Positions 1-12,316 of a stretch of DNA of 64,000 bases are shown here, piece after piece (positions within the stretch are counted from its first letter, which is position 1; each line of letters begins with the position of its first letter). The stretch is taken from the NCBI GenBank assembly GCA_003116995.1, contig BDSL01000003.1, positions 1,860,001 to 1,924,000 of the forward strand, in the 5' to 3' direction. The position numbers were made by a program, and so were the translations under genes. Under the pieces are notes generated by a model. It was not told the origin of the DNA. It did no database searches and saw only the letters and a program-made list of their open reading frames with translations. This DNA is from Yamagishiella unicocca. Lineage: Eukaryota > Chlorophyta > Chlorophyceae > Chlamydomonadales > Volvocaceae.

Positions 1-126
1 AACCCCGGTCTTCCCCAGCATGCCGAATTGTAACACCTGGAACCCGCCAACAAGTAGATAGCTTTGTAACCCCTGGAGGCCTACAACCAGTAGCTAGCCT
101 CCGCGGAGACCACCGACGGCCCTCAC

Positions 127-883
127 CTCCTGGCTGCGACCGGCGAGTGGGCGACAGCAGCTCCTGTCCCGCTCCGAAACCGCTCACCGCAGCCGCAGCA
201 GCGAAGGTATTGCTGTTAGGATCGGGCCAATACTCAACCGCGTCAGCGCGCTGGGCCTCCTTTGAAAAGAGCTGTGCTAGTAGGAACAATGACAGCTCGT
301 GGAGGTGGATATCCTCGTGGCCCAGTGCCGGCGGTGCCGGCTGGGCGGCTGGGGCATTGGCTGCGGAAGCGGAGTTGGCAAATGAGAGCGCTGTCAGAAC
401 CTCCGTCAGGACCTCCACCTGGTTTGCGGTCAGTTCCAATACTTGTGCTACATCTGCAGCCGTAATGGTGCCTGTGTGGGGAATCCCAGGGGAGGGGAAG
501 CGGCGGGGGGGGGTAGGGGGGGAGGGTGCAGGAGTTGAAGTCAAAGGGTGGCAGGCGGGTGCGGAGCTTGACCAGATGAGCTGCACAAGTAGGGATACCA
601 GGACCTGCGTCATGCGTCAACGCGGTGCTTTGGGGTTGACATACGGGGTGCTAGCACCGGCGGAACAAGGATTGTGTCCACGTTGAACCGACCAGGATCC
701 TTGAAAGCAGACAGGTCTCAGCAGTCATCCGATTAGTTACTCACGCTGGCCATGGCGTCCGGCCTTGCTGCGCGCGAAAAGTTTTCCATGGAAGGACACC
801 AGCGTAGGAACGCCGTCCAGTTGGGGGCACAGAGATTGGAGGGGGAGCCCGCCATATTCCCACACCTCCCTTCGTGGCTGCAT
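127..883 (-). CDS. Unidentified multi-exon gene, 3' end beyond the window
   Basis: I see two exons on the minus strand: about 883-745 and 471-127. The first ends at a GTGAGT donor and the second follows a CACACAG acceptor; both sites agree in codon phase (1+2). The second ends at a GTGAGG donor, so the gene continues past base 1. The second exon encodes an alpha-helical, Leu-rich stretch containing ITAADVAQVLELTANQ, then an Ala/Pro linker, then HLHELSLFLLAQLFSKEAQR and a VEYWPDP motif. I do not recognise the family. The start at 883 is only the first usable in-frame ATG; a further upstream exon is possible. It lies head to head with the C3HC gene. Confidence 0.4.
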
Positions 884-1493
884 TTTGATAGTATCGTTGG
901 CCCGAGCAAGAACGCTCAGATTGAGCCCCAAGTCCCCACCCTATTCCTGCGGACCACCCCGTGTTATCATGTTTCTAGTCCTGTTACTTAAGGTAAAACC
1001 ACAGCTAGGTTTGGCGGCCTCCCAAGCAGCGAGGCGTCTGCGCTCCGGAAGCGCTGTAGTTATCGGTGCCCAGATCAGCAGCTAGTGTGCTGTCCGGTTA
1101 TCTATTGTGCCGTAATTGGTAAACAACTATGCAATGGCAAAGTGACGGGTCCAGTACAGTTCCTCTCTGATTTGGAAATTCAATTCGCGCCCATGCGCCT
1201 CTGTCAACCAAGACTTATTTGCTGCCGCAGTGCCAAAAAGACACGGCCATGTTTACTGATTACTTGACATGACTTTTTCCCTTGTAAGCCCATGCTACCC
1301 TTGTGACTGCGCAGCCTGATAGACCCCACCTACTGTCCGCAGCAAACTAACAACAAGGGATTTAATGACAGAGCACTTTATTCAACTAGCAACCAAGCGT
1401 GATCTTCTTTGAGGAAACTGGGATATAGCACCTTTTAGCTGTCGAGCGTTCCGGCGGATCCCTTACGAAGCGGTGGGAGGGGTTGACGGCGAC
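884..1493. promoter_or_regulatory. Divergent intergenic region
   Basis: About 600 bases separate the start of the minus-strand gene from the ATG of the C3HC gene at 1494. No convincing ORF lies here, so it should hold both promoters. I see no clear TATA box or named operator. Confidence 0.35.
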
Positions 1494-3836
1494 ATGGCTT
1501 CCGTCTATGAGAAAATTACGTCTGCGTTGTCAGCACTTGGGAAGAGGCGGGACAGGGACAGCGGAGCTCAGGACGGTGCACGCGACGCCTCGGCGAATAG
1601 CGGCCGCGTTGCTAAACGTTTTCGTCCCTGGGATCAGTCCGACCTACACGGCCGCCTTGAAACCTATAAGCCTCTGACATGGTTCGCCAAGCCGGCCTCC
1701 GTGGGGCCGGTGCCGTGCGCAATGCGGGGGTGGACAAACACAGCCTGCGACACCCTTCAATGCGAGCAATGCAAAGCCAAGGTCGTGTACCCAGCTCAGG
1801 TCCCTTATGATCAACGCCAGGCCGCAGCAGGTAGGCGCTGCGCCAGGTGCATTCACGGAACCGTTAACAGACGACAGTACCACTAGCCATAAGCCAGCAC
1901 TAGCCGAATGATAGGCGCCTGCCGCTGCAATGCCATGGCTATCTGCGGCGTGGTTGATGGAGAGGGGCATTGTGCACGTGCACGCTCATCCGACCCACCG
2001 CCCCACCTCCTCAGTCACCGCTCTTGACTTCGCTCGCTGCGTGTCTGCAGACCTCTTTGCGCCCTCCCTGACCGCCAAGCACGCCGCCACTTGTCCGTGG
2101 CGGCAAACCCAGTGTGACCCAGCTCTGCTGGCCTACTTGCCAGCAACCACCAACGAAGAGCTGTGCCAGCTCTACCAGTCGCTCCAGGGAAAGCTCCTCA
2201 AGGTGGACGTGCTGCCCGACCTAGACGTACTCGCGATCCGGACCATACGGGATGCATCGGCGCCGTACGGTTCGTACGACGACCTTGTACTTGGCGCCGG
2301 ATCCGCCGGCGGCCTGGTGCCTCGGCGGCGGCCTCTGAATGTGCGCATCACTGACATCACCGGCGGCGAAAACGCAAACGAGCCGTCACCCGGGGACGCC
2401 GCGGCGCTTGGGGACGCTTCGGATACCACCACCTATGTCGCCCTCTCGAAGCTGACGCCGCAGCAGAAGGCCCGGCTCCTCGCCTTGCTGGGCTGGGATC
2501 TCGAGGTGCTACAGCCGGATTCCGCCGGCGGCTCCGCCGCCTTGCCGTACGCCCAGTCGACCGGCTACAGCCTGCAGCACCTGGGCGTGAAGACCAAAAA
2601 GCCGCCGCACCCGCCGCCCGCAGCAGCCGCTGCTACAGCCCCGGGGCTGGGCGGCGAGGAAGACGGCGACGTGTGCGGCCGGCACCCCATGTCGTCCGTG
2701 GTCCTCAAGTGCACTCGCTGCAACAGCCGCATGGGGCTGTGGAACTTTGCTGGGGTGCGGCCGGTGCCCACCGGCAGGCTCACGCCGTCGCAGCAGGCGG
2801 CGGGCGCTGCCGCGTTGCTGAGCCCCCGCGCCGCTGGCGGTGCGGGCGGTGCCGCGGCAGCGGCGGCGGGCGCCGCAGGCGCCGACCCGCTGAGCGTGAC
2901 CATCGCCGGCGGGCAGTACGGGTTGCATGGTGTGGCGGGGCCGCGGCCCTTCGGAGGCGCCTCCGCGGCGCCCTTCCGCTTCGGCTCCGCGGGCGCAGTC
3001 GAGCCCGTGTTCGGCATGGCGGCGCTGGAAGCTGACGCGCCGCAGCAGCCCAGCGTGGGCGGCTTCGGCAGCCCGTTGAGCAGCCCACCGCCAAAGGCGG
3101 CGGCGAAGAAGGATACTAACGCAGCTGCTCACGCAGCGACGCCGGTAGCCGCCCTCGGGCGCGCCGCATTTGCCGCGCTTGTCGGTAAAAAGCGCAAGGC
3201 CCAGGAGCAGGGGGCTCCAGAGCCCTTGACGCCTGAGGTAGATCAGCGGGCAGGGCCCAGCGCCACGCCGGGGGCCCAGGACGGGAAGCGGCCGCGCCTG
3301 ACGCCGCAAGCGGGCTTCGGAGCGTCGCCGGCGCCGGGCCACACGCCGGGTGCGGAGGAGGTGCAGCCGCGGCAGCTGGATCCCTTATCGCAGCACCGCA
3401 CCTGGTGCCCATGGGTTTACACGGGTAAGCGCGCGGAGGAGGGGTGCTGTGGCACTCAGGCGCGGGTGCATAGCCGGCACGAGGCAGCGCCGTACAAAGA
3501 CGAGATGGTGATGCCCTGGCGGAATGGGGCCAATGTGATGGGGGCCAATGTAGTTGCAGCAGGGACGTTCTGCAGCAGGTGGCGGCTATGGGTATTTCGA
3601 CCTGTCGTCAAACCTTAAGTGTTGTCCCTGTTGTCCTGGCATCCATAGGTACCCCGGAGAACCCGCACAAAAGCGGCTGGCAGCACATGCTAAGCGCCCT
3701 GTCGGCGCAACAACAACAGCAGCAGGAGAAAGCGGCCGCGGCGGCGATGGATACCGAGATGCAGACGGACGGCGGCCTGGCCCTCGACCCCAAGCAGCTT
3801 AGGGACAAGTCGTTGGCGTCTATTCGCTCACTCTAA
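1494..3836 (+). CDS. C3HC zinc-finger protein, NIPA/ZC3HC1/Rsm1 type
   Basis: Phase-consistent model with exons 1494-1830, 2051-3424 and 3649-3836, encoding 632 residues. The N-terminal module matches the C3HC family: RPWDQSDLHGRL, TWFAKP, CAMRGW, CEQC (C90, C93) and KHAATCPW (H123, C127). A second BIR-like module near the C-terminus has LKCTRCNSRMGLW followed far downstream by QHRTWCPW, then SGWQHMLSAL. Between them is a long Ala/Gly/Pro-rich, probably disordered insert. The family is nuclear: in animals a basket nucleoporin and F-box-type adaptor, in fission yeast Rsm1 linked to mRNA export. The short Gln-rich tail is typical low complexity. The first TGTAA downstream is at 4561, giving a 3' UTR of about 725 bases if used. 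Confidence 0.87.
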
Positions 3837-5462
3837 AGGGCAGGCTGAAAGCGCGCTCACGCCGGCTGGGGAAGCCACGTCGAGGCGCGTACGAGCGCGC
3901 GCCGGCAGAAGCCGTTTACGCGGCGTACCAGCTGCTAAGAAAGAGCCTTTGTCGCATGCGGTTTAGAGGGGCAGCTAAGGTGCGGCGCCCGTCGGGCCAG
4001 CAGCGGTCTGCATTCAAGCATTTGAGGGTCCAGCTTTCAGCCACCTGACGGCGTAGGGTGGTCGCCCTTGGATTCCTGCACCGTCCCTTTTTGTGCATGC
4101 CCGTCCGCATTCCCTTGATAGGACCGGAAGAGGGGGCGAGTGCGTCCTTGTGGCTTGGGCAGCAACGCGACCACTGGACGTGTTAAAGACGCAAGACGTC
4201 TGTACTCTGCAGGCCAGGCCTGACGCATCCGGTCGGTTTCACGTCGGCATATGTGCATGTATCGGGCCGTGCCTGCACGCTTCGCCGTGCCTGCCGTCGG
4301 ATCCAGGCTTCCGCTGGCCCGGCGGCAGGTCACAGCGTGCGCGGTGTCCACGCTCGCACCGCATCAGATGGTGATGACCGGTGTGCATTAGGGTCTATGC
4401 GCTGTCGGTAGACCTAATGACCTACGCCGCTGGCTGGGAGACGTGGATGCGCTGGCTCAATGAGAACGTTCGCGGAGTTTTGTAGGACCACGCTCGGTTA
4501 CAAGAGTTTGTGAAGGCCTGAACGGACCCAACACCTGCCTTCAGGCAGGCACACTGTTTGTGTAATAGCTATCGGACGATACTTTGTCGAACGACGTATG
4601 CTGCTCGTGCTGGCGCACGTTGCAGAACTGGCGCCATTCTACCTTTACACGGTTAGTCACTGCCTGTTCGGATGGACCGGCGGTGGTACGATTACATGGC
4701 CAATTTAGCTGCTTCCCAACCGCCTAATTCCAACTTAATCCATTCGAACTTTCTTATCGACCGCTTTTGGAGAGGCATCGTAAACCATTGCGCTGTGGCA
4801 GCAGTCCTCGCCGATATGTAAATGCATATGCACACCGACGGGACGTCCGCGATCTGGGTCCGTGTCTATCCAGGCTCACGGTTCTTGGGAGTTTGATGAC
4901 GCCAAGGCGTGTCCATGCCCACGCCTTTGGCTGTGGCGAGGAACAGACGACTCCGCTGCCTTCTCTGGATATTTGCAGCATTTGGACGCAGCATTCAAGG
5001 TGGCGCCGTGCTGTTTGCACTTGCCTGCACCTGGATGCCTCCCTTGTATGTCACATGGACACATCCGCCTGCTGCAAAGCGAGTGCTGGGGCCCACCGCA
5101 CGCACAGCCAAACCACCGAAGCCGCAACACACCCGGCAGCAGCGCAGCTGCGGAATGCCGCTCCAATGCGCTGCGCGCTCGGTGGGCAACACCGCGTGCC
5201 CCAGCGTGTGCGCCGCCTCGGCAGGACAGTACTACACTCCGGCGGCTCCCAGGGCCACACTCAACGACAGCCCACCTGATCCACTCAAAACCACCCCACC
5301 CGCGCCTTCAATTGTACACCCTTTCGCCGTTCCGTACAGTGCCTAGCCAGACCTTCGAAACACGTAGCAACCCGTCCTCCCTGGTTTTAACCGCAATGGC
5401 GTTGTCGCCGTCCCCCTCACGCTCGAACGCTGCTGTGCGACCCTGCCCCTCCGGCACGACCA
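3837..5462. other. Intergenic region between two convergent genes
   Basis: This holds the presumed 3' UTRs of the C3HC gene and the DedA gene. The open frames on both strands are short, with biased composition and no splice support. A TGTAA poly(A)-type signal on the plus strand is at 4561-4565. I see nothing else. Confidence 0.5.
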
Positions 5463-8368
5463 TCAGGCGAAGTTGGGCTTGGCCCCGTCGCCGCCCTTGC
5501 CGTCCTCTTCCCCCTTGCCGCCCCTGCCGCCAGCTTCCCGCTCTGCCCGCGCCTCGTTGCGCGCCGCCCACAGCTCGTAGATGACAGGCACCACCGAGAC
5601 CGCCACGATACCGAGGACCACCAGGGTGAAGTTCTTCCGGACGAAGGGCAGGTTGCCGAAGAAGAACCCGGCGCCTGGGAGCAACGGAGCGACGGCACAC
5701 GAAGCAACGGCACGAAGCAACGCGATGAAAGCTCAGGACTCTTAACGGCACGAAGCAGGGCGAGGAGAGCTCAGGGCTCCAACGCATCCTATGCTGCGCG
5801 CCGGGCTTAACGGCAAGGGCGCGCGCGATGGGTAGCAGGTACATATTGTGTTCCACCTCCTAGCACCAACTACTTGTCCTAGTGCGCGAGGTGTGCGCGG
5901 CGGCGGGGTGTGTGTGAGCAGACCATGACCATCGCACGTGGCCGGCATTCCTGGGTAGCGCTGTGGCTTACCCACGAAGAGGAACGTCCAGAGCAGCGCA
6001 CCGCCCACATTGTACCAGGCAAACCTACGCGGCAGGCACATGGGATCAAACACAGATCGAGTATTGCACATGGGAATGGAGATGCTTTCCGCCGTCAGAT
6101 GACCATGTTAACGCTGATACGCCCAGACACAACCCTCCTCCTTCCAGACAACCCTCCTGCATAACCCGCCGTGCGTGTTCACACAGACGGGGCGCAGTCC
6201 AGCAGGCCCAGGTCAAATAGCAGCGAACGCGAACAGCCGTGGGGTCTGGAGCCACCTGGGCGAGATGCCGCTCACTTACTTGCCGTACGGCATGCTGCCG
6301 ATTCCCGCAACGAAGGGCGCGAAGGTTCGCACGATGGGCACGAAGCGCGCCAGGACCACCGTCTTGCCGCCGTACCTGTCGTACAGGCAGCACAAGCTCG
6401 ACGTGACGTCAGCCTGGTCCTGCAAGCCTTCGCAAGGTCCAAGATCCTGCCGTGCCGTGGGGTGCGCCCCTGTGCGGCGGTGCGCCCCTGTTTCCCCACC
6501 CCCGCCCTGTCCTCTCCTGCCTTCCTGCGTCCTGCTCCATGCCCCTGTGCTCTACAGTTCCTGCCTTCTCCTGCCCCAGGCTACCCAGCGCGACCCACTT
6601 GGCATAGAACTTCTCCGTCTTGGCAATGTGCTCTTGGCTCACAATGCCGCGATTCACGGCCGCCCGACCGATCTTGGCACCTGGAAGGGTCCCATATCCA
6701 AGATTTAAGCTTTTAGCATCCACGGTCGCGAAGGCGTGCACTGGCTTGTCGCGAGCCTGTCGTTTACTCGTCCTGGTTGGTGGACACGGCGCCGTACCGG
6801 CACTGAGTCGAGCCTGAGTCGAGCCTTCTGGGAGGTACCCTGCTCTTAAGACCGGAACCAACAGGAGCCCTTGCTCCGAAGACCGCAACCAACAGGAGCC
6901 CCTGCTCCGAAGACCGCAACCAACAGGAGCCCTTGCTCCGAAGACCGGAACCAACTGCTGGCACAACACCGTGAGAGCCCGCATTCCGTTCCTGTCGTCA
7001 GGTGATGCAGCTACCCATGCGCCTGTGGCCAGGGTCCTTCCTTCGGTGCTTCCGGTCCGCTGTCCTCGGTCTTCCGGGCCCACCCCGGGCCTGTGCCGCT
7101 CCCCTGTGGTCCACTGCCACGCCCTGCTACCGGTACATCAGTGCAGTCGCGATCGAAAAGAGTGAACTCACCCACTGCATAGTTGACCGCGTCGCCGATG
7201 ATCGCAGCGACGATGAAGATCGCGCACAGGATGGTCACGTCCAGCTGCCCCATGCCTGCGTACGAAGAGCCGAGCAGGTGGAGTGAGCGTCAGACGCGTT
7301 CCGGTCCGGCAGGGTGTCCTCACACAACTCCCCATACAGGACGGTCGAGGGCACACTCCTAACCCAGGCTGGAAGCCCCTGGCGCCCTGCACTGCAAAGC
7401 TAACCGCCTGCACGCCTGCTGGCGGGAAGATGCATGGGCTTGACCGCCCCTGTCACGTCAGCTGCCCATATCGAAGTGCCTAAGCTGTCGCCGCCGCCCA
7501 GGTTTACCCCACACCCCTCACCCGGACCTCCTGCGTCCCCTCCGTCCGCCGATCCCCCTTTCGCTTCCGTGGGCAACAACTCCTCACCACCGCCCCCCAC
7601 ATCCCACGCCCGAAGCCAGGCCCGAAGCCCGACCCGCTCTGGAGCCCTGGCCTACCCGCGAATGCTCCCGCCGCAAAGAGGAGCGAATCTCCCGGTAGGA
7701 ACGGTGTCAGCACCAGCCCCGTCTCCGCGAACACAATCGCAAACAGCAAACCGTACACGGAGTTGGCGCCGTGTTGTGTAATGAGGGCTGTGCAACAAGA
7801 GTGGGGAGGTCGCGCAGGACAGAGTCTTAGGGAGGAGGCCAGTATGAATCTGTGAGAGCGGAGGCGGGGGAAGGGGAAGCAGATGCCGCTTACCCGCAAG
7901 GTGCTTGTCAAGGTGAAGTATGAAGCTCAGCAGTCCAGCGATCGGGTTCCCGCCAGTCGAAGTGGCGGCAACACCGGCGGCCGCAGCGACGTCTCCAGCC
8001 ATAGCGGCATGGGGCAGTGCCACCGAGAGGAAGATGGCGACTGCAGCCAGACACGCCGTGCGCGCCACCGCGCGCGCAACGCCAGCTGTCCAAGCTGCAT
8101 CAGGCGGAGAAACTGGCGCTTTCAACGCTGTATCATTACTGTGGTTCGGCGAGGGCTCGCTGGGGTTGCCTGCGGCTACCGCGGTTGGGGATGCGAAGAT
8201 GGACTGCCGTGACGCTGGACCGACCACCACGAGACCGCCTAGTGGAGACTTTGGGTAACGTCTCGCACATTGTAAACGAGTTGTGAGCCGAGGCGAACCG
8301 ATGGCAGCGGGATGCTGCCTTGCACGCTCAGGCTGTGCAAGCCTAGTTCCAGATAATGACGACCGCAT
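5463..8368 (-). CDS. DedA/VTT-domain (SNARE-associated) membrane protein, probably organelle-targeted
   Basis: Phase-consistent seven-exon model: 8368-7894, 7787-7656, 7255-7172, 6680-6599, 6375-6280, 6024-5972 and 5674-5463, encoding 377 residues from a true ATG. Residues 1 to about 125 are Arg/Ser/Ala-rich and look like a transit peptide, followed by a hydrophobic segment. The conserved DedA core follows: [19 protein letters not shown] (about 179-197), [41 protein letters not shown] (to about 283), [12 protein letters not shown] and [12 protein letters not shown]. The C-terminus is charged and Gly/Lys-rich. DedA proteins are multi-spanning membrane proteins linked to lipid scrambling and envelope homeostasis; the long N-terminus suggests a plastid location (inference). 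Intron 3 carries a minisatellite. Confidence 0.93.
6838..6957. repeat. Minisatellite in DedA intron 3, unit about 37 bases
   Basis: About 3.3 near-identical units containing CCGAAGACCG, AACCAACAGGAGCCC and TTGCT lie in tandem inside the intron between exons 7255-7172 and 6680-6599. No coding role is visible. Confidence 0.8.
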
Positions 8369-9243
8369 TATTGCTACAGCTTTATTTCAGATCACTATTC
8401 ATTTGCGGAGTCTCCGTGTCCTGACGCGCAGTTGTTTTCACCTTGGACGAGCAGCACGAGCACGGGCAGTTGGCTCCAGGCTGGCTGTTGGCTCTTGAAC
8501 GCAACCAGAATGGAAACGTAGAATAATGCTGTCATATGGAAACATTGTAAAACTGTCCGTTATGACCATCCTTTCAAGAAACCACGACCCATGGGGCTGG
8601 CGTTATTCTTTCCAGCTTGGTATGCCGAACTGCTCCCAGCACAGCTGCACAGGCATAGGCGCAAGAAGCCACTATGCATGCTTTAAGCAGGAAGCTGCTT
8701 GTTTGCGATCGCAAGTTTGGCGTACGTGGCAGGCAACCTCCGACAGCACCGCACGTTGCTGGCAAGGCAGGGAGGGCAGGGGGAATGCACACGCCTTGTG
8801 GGTCCTTGTGGATCGCCGCCTGGTTCGCGGCATGCTGCCGAAGCAGTGGCACGCAGGCTTACGGACGGAGACGTCGGTGCGCGCGGGAAGAGCAGCACAT
8901 GGGTTCGGGTTGGACCCTGTTGCACATGGACCGGGGGGACAGGTTGCTGCGAAAGGCAGTTTGCGCTAGGTATTCGTCGTCGAAAATCCTCGGAATGGCG
9001 GCCCCATTGGGAGTCACCAGCAGTTGTGTGCGCATTACCAGCGCATTGCGCAAGCAAGGTCATTTGCCTCGTATCAAACAAATAATGCTTCCGTTCAAGT
9101 GCAGAAGCGAATTGTTACGTATGCCCATGCTATACGGGCGAATACGGGTCTGGTAGGCAACACGGGCCGACACGGGCCTTAACGTTTGGACCCTGCACAC
9201 GCATACTGTTGGATTCTGTAACCACGTAAACCCTGCTTACGGG
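8369..9243. other. Region upstream of the DedA gene, no gene seen
   Basis: This should contain the DedA promoter. Open frames on either strand are short and lack splice signals or recognisable motifs. Confidence 0.45.
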
Positions 9244-10165
9244 ATGGTCGTACCTGACGACAGGGGTCAAAGCCTGACTGGGACTTCGACTTTGACATTT
9301 GCTGTCACGTACCTGGCCGGTCGGATACTTGGTCCCCCCCGCTTACACCACTTTTGGTTCTGCCCGGTGGCTCAAGCAGTGACTGCCCAACTCGAGACCC
9401 AGCTCGGTGCAGGGGTGACACGGGCGCAAGTTTGGTTGGTGCAAGCACCTATCGGGGTACAGTCTTGCGTCTGGGATGTAGTAGTCCTGGCGGCTATTAC
9501 TGCCATGGAGGTGGGGCGCCGTTTTATGGCCGCGGCCTTGAAAAGGGCGGGGGCTGGTGGTCCCCCTCTTACTCCGGGTAGTGGTCTTCTGGATCGCGCC
9601 GTTCGCCGTGGGGTGGTGGAGTTTTGGGCCCTTTTGAAGGGCTTTGCTGCGCTGGGGCTTCCCCAGAAAGGCTGGGATGCAGTGGGGCCTCGGCATCCTT
9701 TCTTGCGGGTTGTCGCCAATCGCCTTGTGTGCGGGGGACCGGCTGAGGTACTGGTGGATTCCTGATCGGCTCGGGTTGTCTTGGGGAGCGGGGTTTCCCG
9801 TGCTTCATACTTTCTGGATATATAAGCGTGTTGAGCCCTGCTAGGGGTCCGTGCCTTATGGGATGAGAGGTGGCGGGTTCCGATGTTTGCATCGTTGCGG
9901 CGCTTCACTGGTTCGTCGGGTGCTGGGCTGTTAGGTTGGTTGGCGGCCAGTTCCTGATAGGGGAGCCTCTAGTGCAAATTCCCCCTGGGGTGCTGGCTGC
10001 TGCTCTGGATGCCTACGGCCTGTCAACTTGGTGTTCTGGTGGTTTGCCTTTGTTTCGGTGCATGTCGGTATTTGTTTCCTCCGTCTTGTTCAGTGTCAGG
10101 CGATGCGCCCGATGGTTCTACCTCTTGGTCTGGAACCCACTGTAACCGTTACAACAACAACTTGG
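9244..10165 (+). mobile_element. Degenerate 3' end of a non-LTR retrotransposon
   Basis: Bases 9244-9765 stay open for 173 codons and include HHFWFCPVAQAV, resembling the zinc-binding segment after reverse transcriptase in algal non-LTR elements (zf-RVT like). The frame then stops and about 400 bases of tail follow. These end with a block that reads [18 protein letters not shown] and a run of ACA triplets. The last 300 bases are repeated almost intact on the other strand at 21083-21400, and the last 65 recur at many sites in this window. There is no upstream reverse transcriptase core, so this copy is 5'-truncated and dead. Confidence 0.65.
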
Positions 10166-12316
10166 TCCGTCAATTGTCTCTAATCGGTAGTTCTTACTAC
10201 CACCGCCACTCGGATACGGGTCGGATACCACACACACGAGACCATTACTCCTGCTACGCACCCAAGTGCGGTTAGCGGTGCTACCCGCCTCCCATTTATC
10301 GGTACATGTCCGCCTTGCCAATGCTGCACGAAGACGGCCAACAGCTCGAACCAGCCAGCGAACCCAGGTGGAGCCGTGCGTCCGAAAGGGGCCCAGCGCA
10401 CCGCTTCCGCAAACACGTCCACGTTGCACACCCCCTTTTCCAGCGCTCTGACGCGACAGATCGTGTGACATGTCCATCGCGTGACCAGCCAAACTGTCGC
10501 TGAGTCGTTGGCGTTAGTACTGCACATGAACTAGTTACTATTCCGTTGTATTAGTCCTGTTTGCGGTAGCACAGTGTCGCTCCTGCAAGCGATTTGGTAG
10601 TAGAGCATCCGTCACTCCATCTACGGGGGTGAGACTCCAGGGATGCCATGTGTAGCCGTACATGTCGTCGGTGCACCTAGGCCGGCTGCTCACCTGAGTG
10701 AGCAGCTTGTTGATCGCTAAGAAACTCAATGTTGTAGGACGTCTAGTCCACGCAATAGCTCTCTTCACGGGAGTACAAGAGTGTAAGCCATTGGAGCTCG
10801 GCCGCGCTATTTGTGCCCAGTATTTGCCAAACACGCACAACTGGTGAGCCGTAGCTATCCTCACAAGCTCAAGAACAAGACCGGAGCAGCCCGACTACCG
10901 CGTGGTTACAGGCATCGCGCGGTACGTAAGGGGCTCCGCGTGCTAGTGTCGCCGCGTAGCACATGGCTTGTCCGACACGAGATGGGTCGTGACAGCTCCT
11001 TCAGCCCTTCCTACGTTACCTGTTTCCATGTTCTCCATTCCGATCTAATAATATCTGTGTCTTCGCACCCCGCTGTGTGCCTTGCGCCCTTGGTGACGGC
11101 ACCGCCGGCATTCGCACATTCAACCGGTTCGCCAACCTTTACGTTACCTGAGCTCTGAGCTGAGCCAATGAACTCCCAAGCCAGGCTTAGTTGTCTGGAG
11201 TGGCACCACACCAACATTGGAGTTGGCATCGTGCAAAGTTGTCAACGCCATGCTTGTCTCTCACGACCGGGTGCGTACCCTTGCATGCCGCAGCGGACAA
11301 CGTACGGGGAGCGCCGGGGAGGAACTGGGTGTACGACATCGTTGGGGGCTAGGAGTGAGGAACCCGGAGCCCTGAACAGAATCATCGAACTTTCCTACAA
11401 CAAAGTACAAACCAAGTTCTGTAATTAGCTGACAGCTTGTGCTTACCGTGTAGACTACCCCAGTGCTCTTGGCGACCCTTGGGCCTGCTCTGCCGCACTC
11501 ACCGCACTATGCCATGCTAGCAATATCAGGATGGCTTCACATTTTCACTCGTATATCGTCCCTTATTGATCAGCACCTACCAGCTCCTGCCCCGAAAAAG
11601 CTTCCAGCTGTAGTGCGGTACGAATCGCTAACGTGCAACCATCACTTCCCTTTTCCGAGGCAGAACTGAACTTGCAAGCCGCGCATTGCCTGCTCTTCTC
11701 GGATTCTGTAACGCAATTTTGAGGTCGTCACGGGTACCCAAGGGTTGTTTTTAGTCGACTGCCAAATTTCACATTGAGCGCGCGCGCCCCCTGCAGAATG
11801 AGTAGTGAACTTAGCAAAATTGATTTGGCTATGATATCTTACAGCGATGTCTGCGGTCTGTAGACCTCTAGCCACCACGCAGCTGCGACCCAGAGCATAG
11901 CTGGACTCGGGGACCCTTCTATAGCATATAGAATTGCCTACGCCAAGTCTATATGGCAGCAAGCCCTTCATAAGGTATGGCTGGTGGCGGGCATGTCCTG
12001 ACCTTGGTCAACGCTATTGTCGCGTCGTAAGGCTGGACTTTACACATACCTCCAAAAACACATCGCTTTTTGAGCTTTGATGGTATCTATGTGCAATAGT
12101 TTCTCCGCCCAATGAATGGCAATTGAATGTGACGCTAGCGTTGCCGATTTACGCTGGCGCCCGTCAGAGCAGCGAGTTGCCTAACACTTGATGGACTGGG
12201 AGGTGCTCATAAGACAAGGACCGGATTCCCAGCACCTGTTGATTCTCCTTGGTCCGGCGTTGTGGAGGCGTCTCAGAAATGTGTGACATCCCCGCGAACG
12301 GTTGTCACCACCCAGG
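10166..12316. other. Intergenic region, no gene seen
   Basis: About 2.1 kb between the retroelement tail and the first wall-type glycoprotein gene. Frames are short on both strands, I find no exon with plausible splice sites, and base composition is less GC-rich than in the genes. It presumably ends with the promoter of the gene at 12317. Confidence 0.5.

Noticed and set aside
9870..10145. A separate small membrane protein encoded in the retroelement tail
   Set aside because: The similar peptide seen in other copies follows from DNA-level identity of element copies; the frame breaks between copies.
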